Positions 16,733 to 25,412 of a stretch of DNA of 64,000 nt are shown here, piece by piece. A program made the translations under genes and the position numbers. Within the stretch, counting starts at the first letter, position 1. Each line of letters starts with the position of its first letter. The notes under the pieces were generated by a model. That model did no database searches and was not told the DNA's origin. It was given only the letters and a program-made list of their open reading frames with translations. The stretch comes from JAXMHQ01 sp046346665 (lineage in GTDB: Bacteria; Verrucomicrobiota; Verrucomicrobiia; Limisphaerales; JAXMHQ01). The DNA lies in contig JAXMHQ010000020.1 of the NCBI GenBank assembly GCA_046346665.1, positions 1-64,000 of the forward strand, read 5' to 3'.

Positions 16733-18396
16733 ATGACATGCCGCTTGTTCCTTGGGGCCGCCCTGCTCGTTCCCTTTTCCCCGTTGCAGCGCCGGTCATT
16801 GATCCCCTCGCGAATGTCAGCATCCCGGCCCGCAAATCCCTGATCATCCCGGTCACCGCCACCTCCCCAAACAACCGACCGCTCACGTTCACCGTCACGC
16901 AGCACCAACTCCATCCAGGCCGAGGTGCCCACTACTAATCCATTCTGGAAAATGTCGGTCGTCCAGGTGGCATCCAACGGCGCGCCCGGATCCTACCTGA
17001 CGCCCTACCGCGGCGGGTTGGTGAACGTGGACAAACGGGCGACATGACCTCATGCTGTTCCGGGATCGCGCGCTGCACACGGTGGATGTAATCCAGGGGT
17101 TGACGGATTCCGGCTTTACAACAGCAACACCATCGGGTGATTGCCGGATTCATGAACCAGGGCGGCGATCCCAACACCAACGGAAGCGGCGGCCGGTGTT
17201 CCGTTACAATGACGAATTCAATCCGAAAGCGATGTTCACCGGCGCCGGGCAACTGGCAAACGCAAATTCCGGCAAGGAGATACCGACGGCAGCCAGTTTT
17301 TCGTGACGGTGGCACCGTTCCGGGACGGGGATTTTGGTTACACGATCTTCGGGCAAATTGCTGCGCGGCTACAACGCTCTCTCGCTCATCAACAACACTG
17401 CCACGGGTGCCAACAACGCCCTCTGGCGGACGTGATCATCACCAAGGCATCCCGGGGTGCCGGACACTTCCGACACGGCCATCACCCTGACGGCCGGCGC
17501 GACGACCGGGGCGACGGGCACGGTCAGTATTATCGCGGATGACGGCCGGCGGCCGGACGACCAATACGTTCAACGCGACTATCGCCGCGGATGCCGTGAA
17601 TGATCCGCCGTTTATTAATACGGCCAGCGTCACAAACTTGTTGGCGCCGCAAGGAGTAGCCGGCCGACAAATTATATCACAGCGACAGACCTGGAAGGCG
17701 ATACAAGGTATTTTTATGCCCAACCGTATGACCAAACTTCTTACTTGGCGGCCTCGAACTCGACCGTCAACCTGCTCACAGGCCAGTTGGTGTTGGTGCC
17801 AGCGGCGGGTATACCGGCCCACTGCGTTTCGTTGTTTACGCCTCCTACACCAGCATTCACCAACTACGATTCCCAGCTATTCACGTTCGGGATAGGGATA
17901 CCGCCATATCCGCCTCGCCCTCGAATTTCGCCGCGTTGGCCGGAGTTTCATTCGCCAGCCAATTGGTTGCGACCTTCACCAACGGAGTGGCGAACAGCCC
18001 CACCAACAATTTCGCCGCCGCAGTGAACTGGGATAACACGTTTGACCTCGCCGTCATCGGGACTAATGGTGGTTGAAAGAAGTGCGCGGCTCGCACACCT
18101 ACGCCGTTGCCGGCACTTACCCGGTTTATGTCACCATTCAAAGCGCGCTCGGCGCCTCCTCCGTGGTGGTGGCCACCGCGTCCGTTCCACCTTCAATGAC
18201 AATGGCCGTGTCAAGCAGCAGCGCCATCCTCCGCTGGCCGGCGTGGGCCACGCTCGATTATCAACTTCAATCCGCCACTAATCCAGTCGCCGGCGCCTGG
18301 ACGACCGCCACCAACCTGCCCGTTCTCATCGGCTATGAATCCGTCGCCACAAACGCCGCCGGCAGCGGCAGCGCGGTTTTTCGTTTGAAACGCTGA
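16733..18396 (+). pseudogene. Secreted cyclophilin-type peptidyl-prolyl isomerase, multiply frameshifted
   Basis: Pieces of one protein appear successively in all three forward frames. They are a signal-like start (MTCRLFLGAALLVPF), VIDPLANVSIPARKSLIIPV, NPFWKMSVVQVASNGAPGSY, the cyclophilin core (MLFRDRALHTVDVIQGLTDS; AGFMNQGGDPNTNGSGG; NDEFNPKAMFTGAGQLA; FFVTVAPFRDGDFGYTIFGQ), a cadherin/PKD-like part (NTFNATIAADAVNDPPF; GSHTYAVAGTYPVYVTIQ) and a C-terminal module ending AVFRLKR. At least eight indels are needed to rebuild it. Similarity on both sides of every shift shows real decay, or else very poor local base calling. The GGDPNTNGSGG and FFVTVAP motifs identify the isomerase fold. Confidence 0.85.
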
Positions 18397-18402
18397 CAGG
18401 AT

Positions 18403-19104
18403 TCAACGGTTCAACGATTCAACGAGTTTCTCCAGCGCCTGCGCGCGATGACTGAGCCCGTTCTTCACCGATTCGCCCAGTTCGCCAAAAGTCTGGTCGT
18501 AACCCACCGGAACAAACAGCGGGTCATAACCAAATCCGCCATGACCCCGCGGCTCCAGCGCGATGCGGCCTTCGCAGGCGCCGTCAAAAATCCTGACCCC
18601 CAGTTCAATTTCATCCGCGGCACAGGCGGGTGAAGCGACGCGCGCGGCGGCATCCGGGACCGGCGCCAGGGCCAGCACGCAGCGGAACCGGCCCGTGCGA
18701 CGCTCAGCCGGCACGTTGGCCAGCAGGCGCAAGAGCTTCGCATTGTTATCCGCATCCTTTGAATTGCCCGCAGGCGCACCCGCCGCATCGAGCGCCGCGA
18801 ACCGGGCCGAATGCACCCCCGGCGCCCCGTTCAAGGCATCCACCTCAAGCCCGGAATCGTCGGCCAGCACCCAGGTCGCGCGGCGTTCCGGAAGAAGCGA
18901 CGAGCCCGCCAGCCAGCGCGCCAGTTCCACCGCCTTCTTCGTGGCGTTGCCCGCGAACGTCGGGGCGTCCTCCACCACGGCCGGGACGCCCGGAAACCGG
19001 TTCAGATCCACACACTCGAAAGCCGGCCCGAGAATGGCCTGGATCTCGCCCACCTTATGGGCGTTCCGCGTGGCAAGGACCAGGTAACGGGGCAGTGGGC
19101 GCAT
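18403..19104 (-). CDS. rdgB: RdgB/HAM1-family non-canonical purine NTP pyrophosphatase
   Basis: 233 residues, slightly longer than the usual ~200. It hydrolyses dITP, XTP and dHAPTP to monophosphates, keeping them out of DNA. Motifs are LVLATRNAHKVGEIQAIL at the N terminus (family TxNxxK), DDSGLEVDALNGAPGVHSAR in the middle and GHGGFGYDPLFVP followed by SHRAQALEKL at the end. A 25-residue Ala/Pro-rich insertion after LALAPVPDAAAR accounts for the extra length. Confidence 0.95.
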   Translation of the reverse strand: MRPLPRYLVLATRNAHKVGEIQAILGPAFECVDLNRFPGVPAVVEDAPTFAGNATKKAVELARWLAGSSLLPERRATWVLADDSGLEVDALNGAPGVHSARFAALDAAGAPAGNSKDADNNAKLLRLLANVPAERRTGRFRCVLALAPVPDAAARVASPACAADEIELGVRIFDGACEGRIALEPRGHGGFGYDPLFVPVGYDQTFGELGESVKNGLSHRAQALEKLVESLNR

Positions 19105-19144
19105 AGCACGTCGAGGTTAATTGGAACAGTTCTGCTCTGAAAGA

Positions 19145-19327
19145 ATTTAACCACGGTTGGACACGGATGGACACGGACCAAGGCTGGACGCGAATGGATG
19201 CGGATGTTCGCTAATGCAGAGGGGCTTCGCTTTCGGCGTAGCCGCCAACGTGAGTTGGCGGAGGCTCCGCGATCTGACGATCGCGGCTACGGGGGTTGAT
19301 GAGGGCTCGACAGAGTCTCGCCCCACC
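19145..19327. repeat. Cluster of families B, C and A repeats
   Basis: In the 317-base gap before the cupredoxin stop: a family B run with cacggatgg words (19145-19206), a family C element beginning gtagccgccaacgtgagttg (19238-19290) whose ends are complementary, and a family A arm gagggctcgacagagtctcg (19301-19327). No gene is visible here. Confidence 0.85.
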
Positions 19328-19421
19328 GACTGGAAAGAAAAAGCCTCCGCGGATGGTTTGGATCCGCGGAGGCTGCGGGGGCCGGGATCCCCATCCCGGC
19401 AGCAACCGACATTTGACCTGA

Positions 19422-20270
19422 CTAGAAATTCTGGCGGGCGCGGTAGAATTTCGCCGGATCGTTCGTGCTGGAAAGCGGGTCGACCATATCGAAATTCACG
19501 ACCGGCGCGATGCCGCTGTTGACGAGGACCCAGTCCAGGAGATTGGACGAGGAATCGAGTGAATAAGTCTGGCCGGGGATTGCCTGGAGGGTGAGCTGGA
19601 GATGGCCGTTCACCCAGACGGGAGCTGACAGGACGGTGTTGGTGAAGACGGAGACGGCGGCGGTGGCGGAGGCGGTTTTGGCGCCCAGGTTGTCGGAGGC
19701 GACGGCGGCGAAGCTGTAATTGCCGGCGGGGAGTCCGGTGACCGGAAGGTTGTAGGGTGGCACGGGGACGGAGCCCATCGAGACGGCGCCGGAAAAGAAC
19801 TCGACGTTTGTCACGGAGCCGCCGGGGTCGCTCGCGATGGCGGTCAAGGTGAAGTTCGCCGGCGCCAGGTATCCGGCGCCGTTTGTGGGACTCGACAGGC
19901 TCACGATCGGCGGGGTGTTCGGGGCGTTGGTGACCGTGAGCGAGCCAACCATTCCGAAGGCCGCGCAATGCGGCACGCAGAAGAAGGGATACGTGCCGGG
20001 GGTGAAGCTCGCGTAATTGATCGTGACCGCCGCGTGGGCTGCCAGGCTGGAGTTCCAGAGCGAATTCGCCGTGCAGGAACTGCCGCTGGTGGTGGTGTGC
20101 GCGGTGGCGGTGGTGTTGGTGAACAGCACGCTGTCCCCCTGGGCGATGCTGAGTGTCGCCGGGCTGAACGCAAAGTTGCTCACCAAAACCGTGTGGGTCG
20201 CGGAGTAGCCGGACATCACGCCGCCCAGCATCAGCGCGCCCGCGCCAAGGGAACTTAAAATTGTCTTCAT
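19422..20270 (-). CDS. Secreted cupredoxin (plastocyanin-like) with Ig-like and C-terminal FYR module
   Basis: 282 residues with a signal peptide (MKTILSSLGAGALMLGGV, cleavage near YSA). Residues 25-110 are a blue-copper domain: NFAFSPATLSIAQGDSVLF, an upstream His in ATAHTTTSG, and the copper loop FFCVPHCAAFGMVG supplying Cys, His and Met. Residues 115-210 resemble a bacterial Ig-like domain (NTPPIVSLSSPTNGAGY ... VEFFSG). The last 65 residues end in AKFYRARQNF, the module seen on other secreted proteins here. It lies downstream of the cytochrome-barrel operon on the same strand, so it may be a soluble electron carrier for it (inference). Confidence 0.85.
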   Translation of the reverse strand: MKTILSSLGAGALMLGGVMSGYSATHTVLVSNFAFSPATLSIAQGDSVLFTNTTATAHTTTSGSSCTANSLWNSSLAAHAAVTINYASFTPGTYPFFCVPHCAAFGMVGSLTVTNAPNTPPIVSLSSPTNGAGYLAPANFTLTAIASDPGGSVTNVEFFSGAVSMGSVPVPPYNLPVTGLPAGNYSFAAVASDNLGAKTASATAAVSVFTNTVLSAPVWVNGHLQLTLQAIPGQTYSLDSSSNLLDWVLVNSGIAPVVNFDMVDPLSSTNDPAKFYRARQNF

Positions 20271-20303
20271 AGGGTTGCTCTGTAATGTGACGAGCGGATT
20301 CCG

Positions 20304-20325
20304 AAAATGTTCCCGGGAACATTTT
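20304..20325. promoter_or_regulatory. Perfect 22-bp palindrome upstream of the cupredoxin gene
   Basis: aaaatgttcccgggaacatt followed by tt is a perfect dyad 34 bases before the cupredoxin ATG on its coding strand. It could be an operator, or a terminator hairpin for the operon ending at 20400. There is no additional T tract, which slightly favours an operator. Confidence 0.5.
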
Positions 20326-20340
20326 GGACGGGCAACCCGC

Positions 20341-20391
20341 AGCCGCCAACGTGAGTTGGCAGAGCCTCCGCGGTCTCACGATCGCGGCTAC
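20341..20391. repeat. Family C repeat
   Basis: agccgccaacgtgagttggc followed by a complementary ccgcggtctcacgatcgcgg segment, between the cupredoxin gene and the end of the barrel gene. It is nearly identical in its first half to 19238-19290. Confidence 0.85.
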
Positions 20392-20399
20392 AGAAGGCG

Positions 20400-22829
20400 T
20401 CAGAGCCAATTCCAACTCAGCGATCCGAAAACGCCCTCACCCGTGTAATTGTTCGCAGAACCGGATGTGGGTTCGTGGTACCAGTAAAACGCGGCGCCAA
20501 GAGTGGTCGCGAGACCAGGCAGCCACTGCCGCCGCAGCGCCAGTTGAGCCACGTCGCGCTGGTAGTTGATTCCGAGCGGCAGCCCGGTCGCCGCGAGATT
20601 CTGGGCGAAATCGGATTGCGAAAAACCGTAGCTGCCCGTGATCGACGTCTTGGAATCGAACGCGTAATTCCCGCTCAGGATCGCGCTGTAAACCTGCCCC
20701 TGCCACGGCGCGAGGTAATCCGCCCCGTTCTGCGCGGTCGCGGTGCGGCTGTTCGAAAACGAAAACAGCGCGGAGACAAACAGCCGCCGCGCCGGAGTCC
20801 ACACCGCGTCCGCACTGTAAATATCCGCCTGCTCATGTCCCGATTGGATCTGCCCGGGCGGCACCGTGCCCGTGGCATCTGCGGCCGCGCTCGAGTACCA
20901 CGAACTCCGGCGCCGCCATGTGAATGAGGTCCGCATCCATGACGTCCAGCGATACACCAGCCGCACCTGCGCCTCGTCGGTCGCAATGTCGCGCCATGAG
21001 AAGAAACCCGGATACAGGAATGGCGGCGAGTTGGTCAGGATCGGGGTGGGATAATCCACGTGCCCGTCCGCATGGCGCACTTCGGCGCGGAACATCCAGC
21101 GCGGCCAGGGCGACGTGCTGAATCCGAGCCGCGTGTTAGCGGCGATCCGGTTTTCGTCGCCGTCGTAATAGAACGGAAACGATCCGCCCGGCCGCGACTC
21201 GAGGCGGTTCAAGTGTTCCTGTTCGAGCCGGGATTCGGCGTAGGCGACGGTGTGCGGGATCCCGGTGAACCGCAGCCCGAGGCTTTCGCGCGACAGCGCG
21301 CTGTCGTACCGGCCTTCCACGGTGGATTGCTCCGTGGTGTCCGGCGGCTGCGCGGGCAGGCCGAAGGCGAGGTTCTCAAGCCCGGCGCCCGATTGCGACG
21401 TCCACTCGCCCTGGACGCCGACCGAGAGGGTGAAATTCTTCCAGGGACCGAGCAGGCTCGAGGCGCTGGCGGCCTGGGATTGGCGTTTCAGCGTCAGGTC
21501 GTTCGCCGACCACTGGTCGCCGGCACTCGGCGCGCCCCCATCGACCGTGGATTGCTGCAATGAAGACTGGCCGTCGAGTTGCGAATAAAAATAGCCGGCC
21601 GAGATGCCGCACCAGGGCGCGAGTTGTTTTCGGACACTCAGCGTATTGGCGCCCTGCACGTGGCTGTTGTTCTCGTCGATAATGGCCTCCACGCCCGGCG
21701 CTGGAAAATTCAACAGGTTTTGCCGGCGGGTGCCGAGCCGGTAAAGTTCCACCCGGGCGGCATCGGTCAACTGCCACCCCCGCACGGCATAACTCGCGTC
21801 GAGCCTGAAAACGGACGTGTCTTCCTCGATCTGCTGCGTTGCGGGAAAAATGTTTTTGGCATCCGTCGGCGCGGGAAAAGGCGGCTGGGTGCCCACGGGC
21901 CCCCATTGCAGCGTCGCTTCTTTGCCCGAACGCTGCAGGTATTCGAATCCAACCAGCACCTGAGGCCAGCCCCGCACCGACAAGCCACCCTCCGTCCAGA
22001 ACCGCGTGAAATCCAGGTGGAGATCCTGGTTCAAACTGTAAATCGACGGCACCAACAGCGGCGCATAACCGCCCGTGCCGGTGAAATATTTCGTCCAGTG
22101 ATCCACCCCGGCGCGCAGGGTGCCCGCGTCGGTCCAATCATACCGCGCCTCCAACCGCACCTCCTGGTCCGGCCCAAGCACCCGTCCGTTCAAAACGAAT
22201 TTCCGGTCCGCCGCATCCTGCTGTTCCAGCGAAAATTCCTCCAGCCCGCCGCCCCACCCGCCCCGCGTGCCTTCAATCGACCGGAACTGCGCCGAATTTC
22301 CCGACACGTGGATCCAGCTCAGTTCCGGAACGAGCTTTGAGGCGGATTGCGGATACGCCACCGGCTCGCCCCAGCTCGCGCCCTGGTCGATCCACGCCCG
22401 AAGCAGGTCCACCTGTGCGGGCGCGAGCGGTGCCCCCTTCCCTGCCGGCGGCATTTGCAGATCCGGCGAGGAGCCCGAGACGTATTCCACCAACCGGCTG
22501 CGGCGGCTGTCTCCGGGGATGATGTCATCTGCCGCGTTGTCGCCGCCCTTGAGCGCGGCCTCCCGGCTGGTGAGGCGAAAGCCGCTTTTCGGCCGTTCGA
22601 GGCCATGGCAGCGCAGGCAGGAGGATTCGAGGATCGGCCGGATGTCGCGCGCGAAATCCACGGGTGCCGGCGGGTCCGGCGCCGCCTGCGCCGCGCTGGC
22701 CAGGGCAAGGAACAGCGCGGCGGCAACGATTTTCGGCGCGGCGCGCGATCCGGTGGCATCCCGGGAGTGGCACACGGGTTGTTTGTAAATCCCGGACACC
22801 GGCTCGGAGGCGCGCGCCACGCAATTCAT
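20400..22829 (-). CDS. PSCyt1 monoheme cytochrome fused to an outer-membrane beta-barrel (MtrB/PorB-like)
   Basis: 809 residues. A signal peptide lies unusually far in (about residues 33-50, KIVAAALFLALASAAQ). Residues 57-155 are a planctomycete-type PSCyt1 domain with heme motif CLRCH (71-75), RPKSGFRLTSREAALKGG and a probable Met ligand in LQMPPAGKG. From about residue 170 to the end, the alternating pattern of short amphipathic strands rich in Tyr/Trp, with a final SLSWNWL, indicates a large transmembrane barrel of about 640 residues, the size of MtrB/PioB porins. The ATG directly abuts the stop of the octaheme cytochrome. In porin-cytochrome conduits a barrel holds a multiheme cytochrome to move electrons across the outer membrane. 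Homology to MtrB is inferred from pattern and context only. Confidence 0.7.
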   Translation of the reverse strand: MNCVARASEPVSGIYKQPVCHSRDATGSRAAPKIVAAALFLALASAAQAAPDPPAPVDFARDIRPILESSCLRCHGLERPKSGFRLTSREAALKGGDNAADDIIPGDSRRSRLVEYVSGSSPDLQMPPAGKGAPLAPAQVDLLRAWIDQGASWGEPVAYPQSASKLVPELSWIHVSGNSAQFRSIEGTRGGWGGGLEEFSLEQQDAADRKFVLNGRVLGPDQEVRLEARYDWTDAGTLRAGVDHWTKYFTGTGGYAPLLVPSIYSLNQDLHLDFTRFWTEGGLSVRGWPQVLVGFEYLQRSGKEATLQWGPVGTQPPFPAPTDAKNIFPATQQIEEDTSVFRLDASYAVRGWQLTDAARVELYRLGTRRQNLLNFPAPGVEAIIDENNSHVQGANTLSVRKQLAPWCGISAGYFYSQLDGQSSLQQSTVDGGAPSAGDQWSANDLTLKRQSQAASASSLLGPWKNFTLSVGVQGEWTSQSGAGLENLAFGLPAQPPDTTEQSTVEGRYDSALSRESLGLRFTGIPHTVAYAESRLEQEHLNRLESRPGGSFPFYYDGDENRIAANTRLGFSTSPWPRWMFRAEVRHADGHVDYPTPILTNSPPFLYPGFFSWRDIATDEAQVRLVYRWTSWMRTSFTWRRRSSWYSSAAADATGTVPPGQIQSGHEQADIYSADAVWTPARRLFVSALFSFSNSRTATAQNGADYLAPWQGQVYSAILSGNYAFDSKTSITGSYGFSQSDFAQNLAATGLPLGINYQRDVAQLALRRQWLPGLATTLGAAFYWYHEPTSGSANNYTGEGVFGSLSWNWL

Positions 22830-23627
22830 TCAATACCTCAATCGCGGATCGACGTTCGATCCGTGGACGGCGGTGTGGCAACCCGACGCCCAGCAGGCCG
22901 CCCGCATCAGGAACGTCGTGTGCGGGATCCCGCCGATGAAGATTTCCCCGCTGCCGGGGGCGGACTGGAGCTGCGCGTGGCAGCGGAGGCAAAGATTGGC
23001 ATCGCCCTGGGTGAGCAGTTTGCGGTTGATGGAGCCGTGGGGCGAGTGGCACGCGATGCAGCCTTCGCGGAGCGCCTCGTGTTCGAAGACGACGGGCTGT
23101 GTTTGTTCGCGATGACATTGGGCGCAACTTTCGTTGACGCGCGCCATTGCGAGCCCCCCGGCGGGCTTCAGGATGTCGAGGCCGTGCGGATCGTGGCATT
23201 GCACGCAGTTCATGTGGCCCTCCGGAACGGGATGATGCTGCGGCAGCTCGAACTGGGCATGCGTTTCCAGGTGGCATTGGAAACAGGCCGATGGATCCTT
23301 GCCCGGATTGACAATGTAGCGGCCGCGTCCGCCGCCGGCCGCGACATGCAGGCTGCCGGGTCCATGGCAGGATTCGCAACCGCCGCCGCGAGAGTCATCG
23401 AGCCGCGCGTGCGGGCTTGCGGCGAACGCCTGGACGTAATTGGAATGACAATCCATGCACGCGGCGTTGCCGACCGCGTGCGCTCCCGGGACGTCCGGCG
23501 CCACAAAGACGCCGAGCCGCGCCGAGGAACACGAGACCGCGAGCCCTGCCGCCAGCAGGAGTGTGCCGGCGCTATTTCGCGCCGCGGCTCGCAGGCTGGA
23601 GTGCGTCCGATGTTTTTCGGGAGGCAT
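22830..23627 (-). CDS. Octaheme c-type cytochrome, DmsE/MtrA-like, probable lipoprotein
   Basis: 265 residues from the ATG at 23627. A longer frame to 23747 overlaps the upstream gene and is unlikely. The N terminus has a lipobox-like LAAGLAVSC (Cys33). Seven CXXCH motifs occur at residues 57, 84, 115, 141, 168, 190 and 213, and an eighth binding site of CX4CH type (CWASGCH) at 245. Motif surroundings such as CESCHGPGSLH and CIACHSPHGS match the DmsE/MtrA family, whose members normally carry ten hemes. The gene starts one base after the SCO gene stop and ends directly against the barrel gene ATG, indicating tight cotranscription. It probably transfers electrons through or to the barrel. Confidence 0.85.
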   Translation of the reverse strand: MPPEKHRTHSSLRAAARNSAGTLLLAAGLAVSCSSARLGVFVAPDVPGAHAVGNAACMDCHSNYVQAFAASPHARLDDSRGGGCESCHGPGSLHVAAGGGRGRYIVNPGKDPSACFQCHLETHAQFELPQHHPVPEGHMNCVQCHDPHGLDILKPAGGLAMARVNESCAQCHREQTQPVVFEHEALREGCIACHSPHGSINRKLLTQGDANLCLRCHAQLQSAPGSGEIFIGGIPHTTFLMRAACWASGCHTAVHGSNVDPRLRY

Positions 23628-23628
23628 T

Positions 23629-24714
23629 TCAAGGGCCCGCAGGGTTCGCGGCCGGCGCGGGATGCCCGCCGCCGGCCAGGCTTTGCGCCGGAGCACCAAG
23701 GGCTTTGCGCACCTCGGCCGCCAGGGGTGTTGAAAGGTCGCCTCCAAACGGGAAGCTCACCCGGAGCGTGCCGGAGGGATCGGTGACCAGCGTCCGAAAA
23801 TTGTGATTCATCAGCCCGGCGGAATTGTCGATCTCCACCCCCGACAACCGCGCCAGTTCGAGCACCTGCTCCCGGCTGCCGGTCAGGAAACTCCAGTGCC
23901 GCGGATCGTATGCGTAGCGCCGCGCGTAACTGAGCAACACGTCCGGCGTGTCGAAATCGGGATCGAACGTCACGGACAGGAAATGCCAGTTCGTCGGGCA
24001 GGCGGCGTCGGCCTCGAGCGCACGGCTCGCTTCCTCGAAATTCCGGCTGAGGCGCGGACAGAAATTCGGGACCGGGCAGCGGGTGAAGATGAAGGTGATG
24101 GCGAGGGCCTGGCCGCGAAAATCGGAGAGCCGGACGGGCCGGCCCAGTTCGTTGGTGAACCACGCCTGCATCAGCGGATGCGCCGCCGGGGCGGGCGCGG
24201 CGGCCGCGGGGGCGGCGGGTGTTGGGACGTTCGTCCCGGCAAGGTGAACGAGGTGATCGATCCAACTGTTGGTTTCGTTGACGTGCAGTTGAAACTCCAG
24301 CCGGGTGCCCTGCGCGATGCCGGATAGGTCGGCCGCCGGACCGGCTTCGAACGGCATGGTCATGGCCGGCATGTAGCCGGGGACAGCCTCATGCCGGATG
24401 GTCACCCGGCGCGCGGGGGCGTCGACGCGCTCGACGACACCGGTGACGCTGTACGACTCGAGGGCGGGGCCTGTGTCGCCGGCGGCGCGGACCGCGCCCT
24501 GGATCATCAGCACGCACAGGATCCAAAGCACCCTGACGGCGGGAATCCAGCATCGCTCCAGCCAGCGGCCGGGCTTCAGGCGGCGCGGCGCTGGGGCCGG
24601 GCGCGTGCGGCAGGGCCGTGGCCGGGGAACGAGCCTGGGGACGGGCCGGTGGGCCGGGTGCCGGCGGAACCGGGCGCGGCCTTGTCGGACCGGGTTGGAA
24701 TGTGCGGCTTTCAT
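23629..24714 (-). CDS. CusF-like copper domain fused to SCO1/SenC thioredoxin-fold domain
   Basis: 361 residues from the ATG at 24714; a start at 24750 is also possible. A Pro/Arg-rich N terminus leads into a membrane anchor (VRVLWILCVLMIQGAVRAAG). Next comes a CusF-like domain (YSVTGVVERVDAPARRVTI then MPAMTMPFEA; His and Met ligands visible), an Ala/Pro linker, and an SCO domain with FIFTRCPVPNFCPRLSR, FDPDFDTPDVLL and the copper His in GLMNHNFRTLV. The SCO cysteines are spaced CX5C rather than the classical CX3C. SCO proteins deliver copper to, or reduce thiols of, respiratory enzymes. As first gene of the operon it may serve cytochrome maturation or the cupredoxin. Confidence 0.85.
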   Translation of the reverse strand: MKAAHSNPVRQGRARFRRHPAHRPVPRLVPRPRPCRTRPAPAPRRLKPGRWLERCWIPAVRVLWILCVLMIQGAVRAAGDTGPALESYSVTGVVERVDAPARRVTIRHEAVPGYMPAMTMPFEAGPAADLSGIAQGTRLEFQLHVNETNSWIDHLVHLAGTNVPTPAAPAAAAPAPAAHPLMQAWFTNELGRPVRLSDFRGQALAITFIFTRCPVPNFCPRLSRNFEEASRALEADAACPTNWHFLSVTFDPDFDTPDVLLSYARRYAYDPRHWSFLTGSREQVLELARLSGVEIDNSAGLMNHNFRTLVTDPSGTLRVSFPFGGDLSTPLAAEVRKALGAPAQSLAGGGHPAPAANPAGP

Positions 24715-24896
24715 CTTCAAAACACGGCGGGATGACCTCACGCCATCCATAAGAAGCCCGAGAAACGGGTAGGTTCCGTTAAAGTGATCGATTTTCGCCT
24801 CGTCAACGGGGACCCGGTGGGGTCCACTGACGGAAAATTGCCCCGGCCGGGAACCTGGGGCGTCTTAATGCCTCTTACTGTCGAGTTGCCGATGAT
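24715..24896. promoter_or_regulatory. Divergent intergenic region between SCO operon and ECF sigma gene
   Basis: 182 bases between divergently oriented starts; both transcription units must have promoters here. No convincing sigma-70 hexamers or ECF-type -35/-10 pair with correct spacing was seen. A short inverted repeat gcccgagaaacgggtag lies near 24752-24769. Confidence 0.5.
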
Positions 24897-25412
24897 ATGG
24901 CGTCAGGTTTGAATTTCGAGAGCGTGGTGGCGGATTATTATGAGCCGCTGTACCAGTTTGCGTTCAGCCTGACCCGGGCCGAGGCGGACGCGTGCGATCT
25001 AACGCAGCACACGTTTTACGTCTGGGCGGCGAAAGGGCATCAGCTCAGAGATGTTTCGAAGGTGAAGACCTGGCTGTTCACGACGTTGCATCGGGCGTTC
25101 CTGGAATCGAAGCGCCGGCAGCAGCGCTTTCCACATTACGAACTGAGCGAAGTCGAGGCGGAACTGCCCGAGTTGACGCCGGTCGAGGCAAGCCGGCTCG
25201 ATGCGGCCCAGGTGCTGCAGGCGCTGGAGCGGCTCGATGAATCCTACCAGGCGCCCGTCGCCCTCTTTTATTTGCAGGACTGCTCCTACAAGGAGATTTC
25301 CGAAATTCTGAACATCCCGATCGGCACGGTGAAATCGCGGATGTCACGCGGCCTGGTCCAGTTGCACCGGATCCTCAGCCGCAACGACACAACTGAATCC
25401 AAACACTCATGA
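24897..25412 (+). CDS. ECF-type RNA polymerase sigma factor
   Basis: 171 residues. Region 2 is ADYYEPLYQFAFSLTRAEA through FYVWAAKGHQL and VKTWLFTTLHRAFLES. Region 4 is the helix-turn-helix YKEISEILNIPIGTVKSRMS. No extra domain is present. The stop overlaps the start of the next gene (ATGA), a standard sigma/anti-sigma arrangement. It is divergent from the CusF-SCO/cytochrome operon, which is a plausible target (inference). Confidence 0.93.
   Translation: MASGLNFESVVADYYEPLYQFAFSLTRAEADACDLTQHTFYVWAAKGHQLRDVSKVKTWLFTTLHRAFLESKRRQQRFPHYELSEVEAELPELTPVEASRLDAAQVLQALERLDESYQAPVALFYLQDCSYKEISEILNIPIGTVKSRMSRGLVQLHRILSRNDTTESKHS

Noticed and set aside
24845..24870. ECF-type promoter (ggaacc ... 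gtctt) before the sigma gene
   Set aside because: The spacing between the two elements is about 7 bases, far below the ~16 needed.
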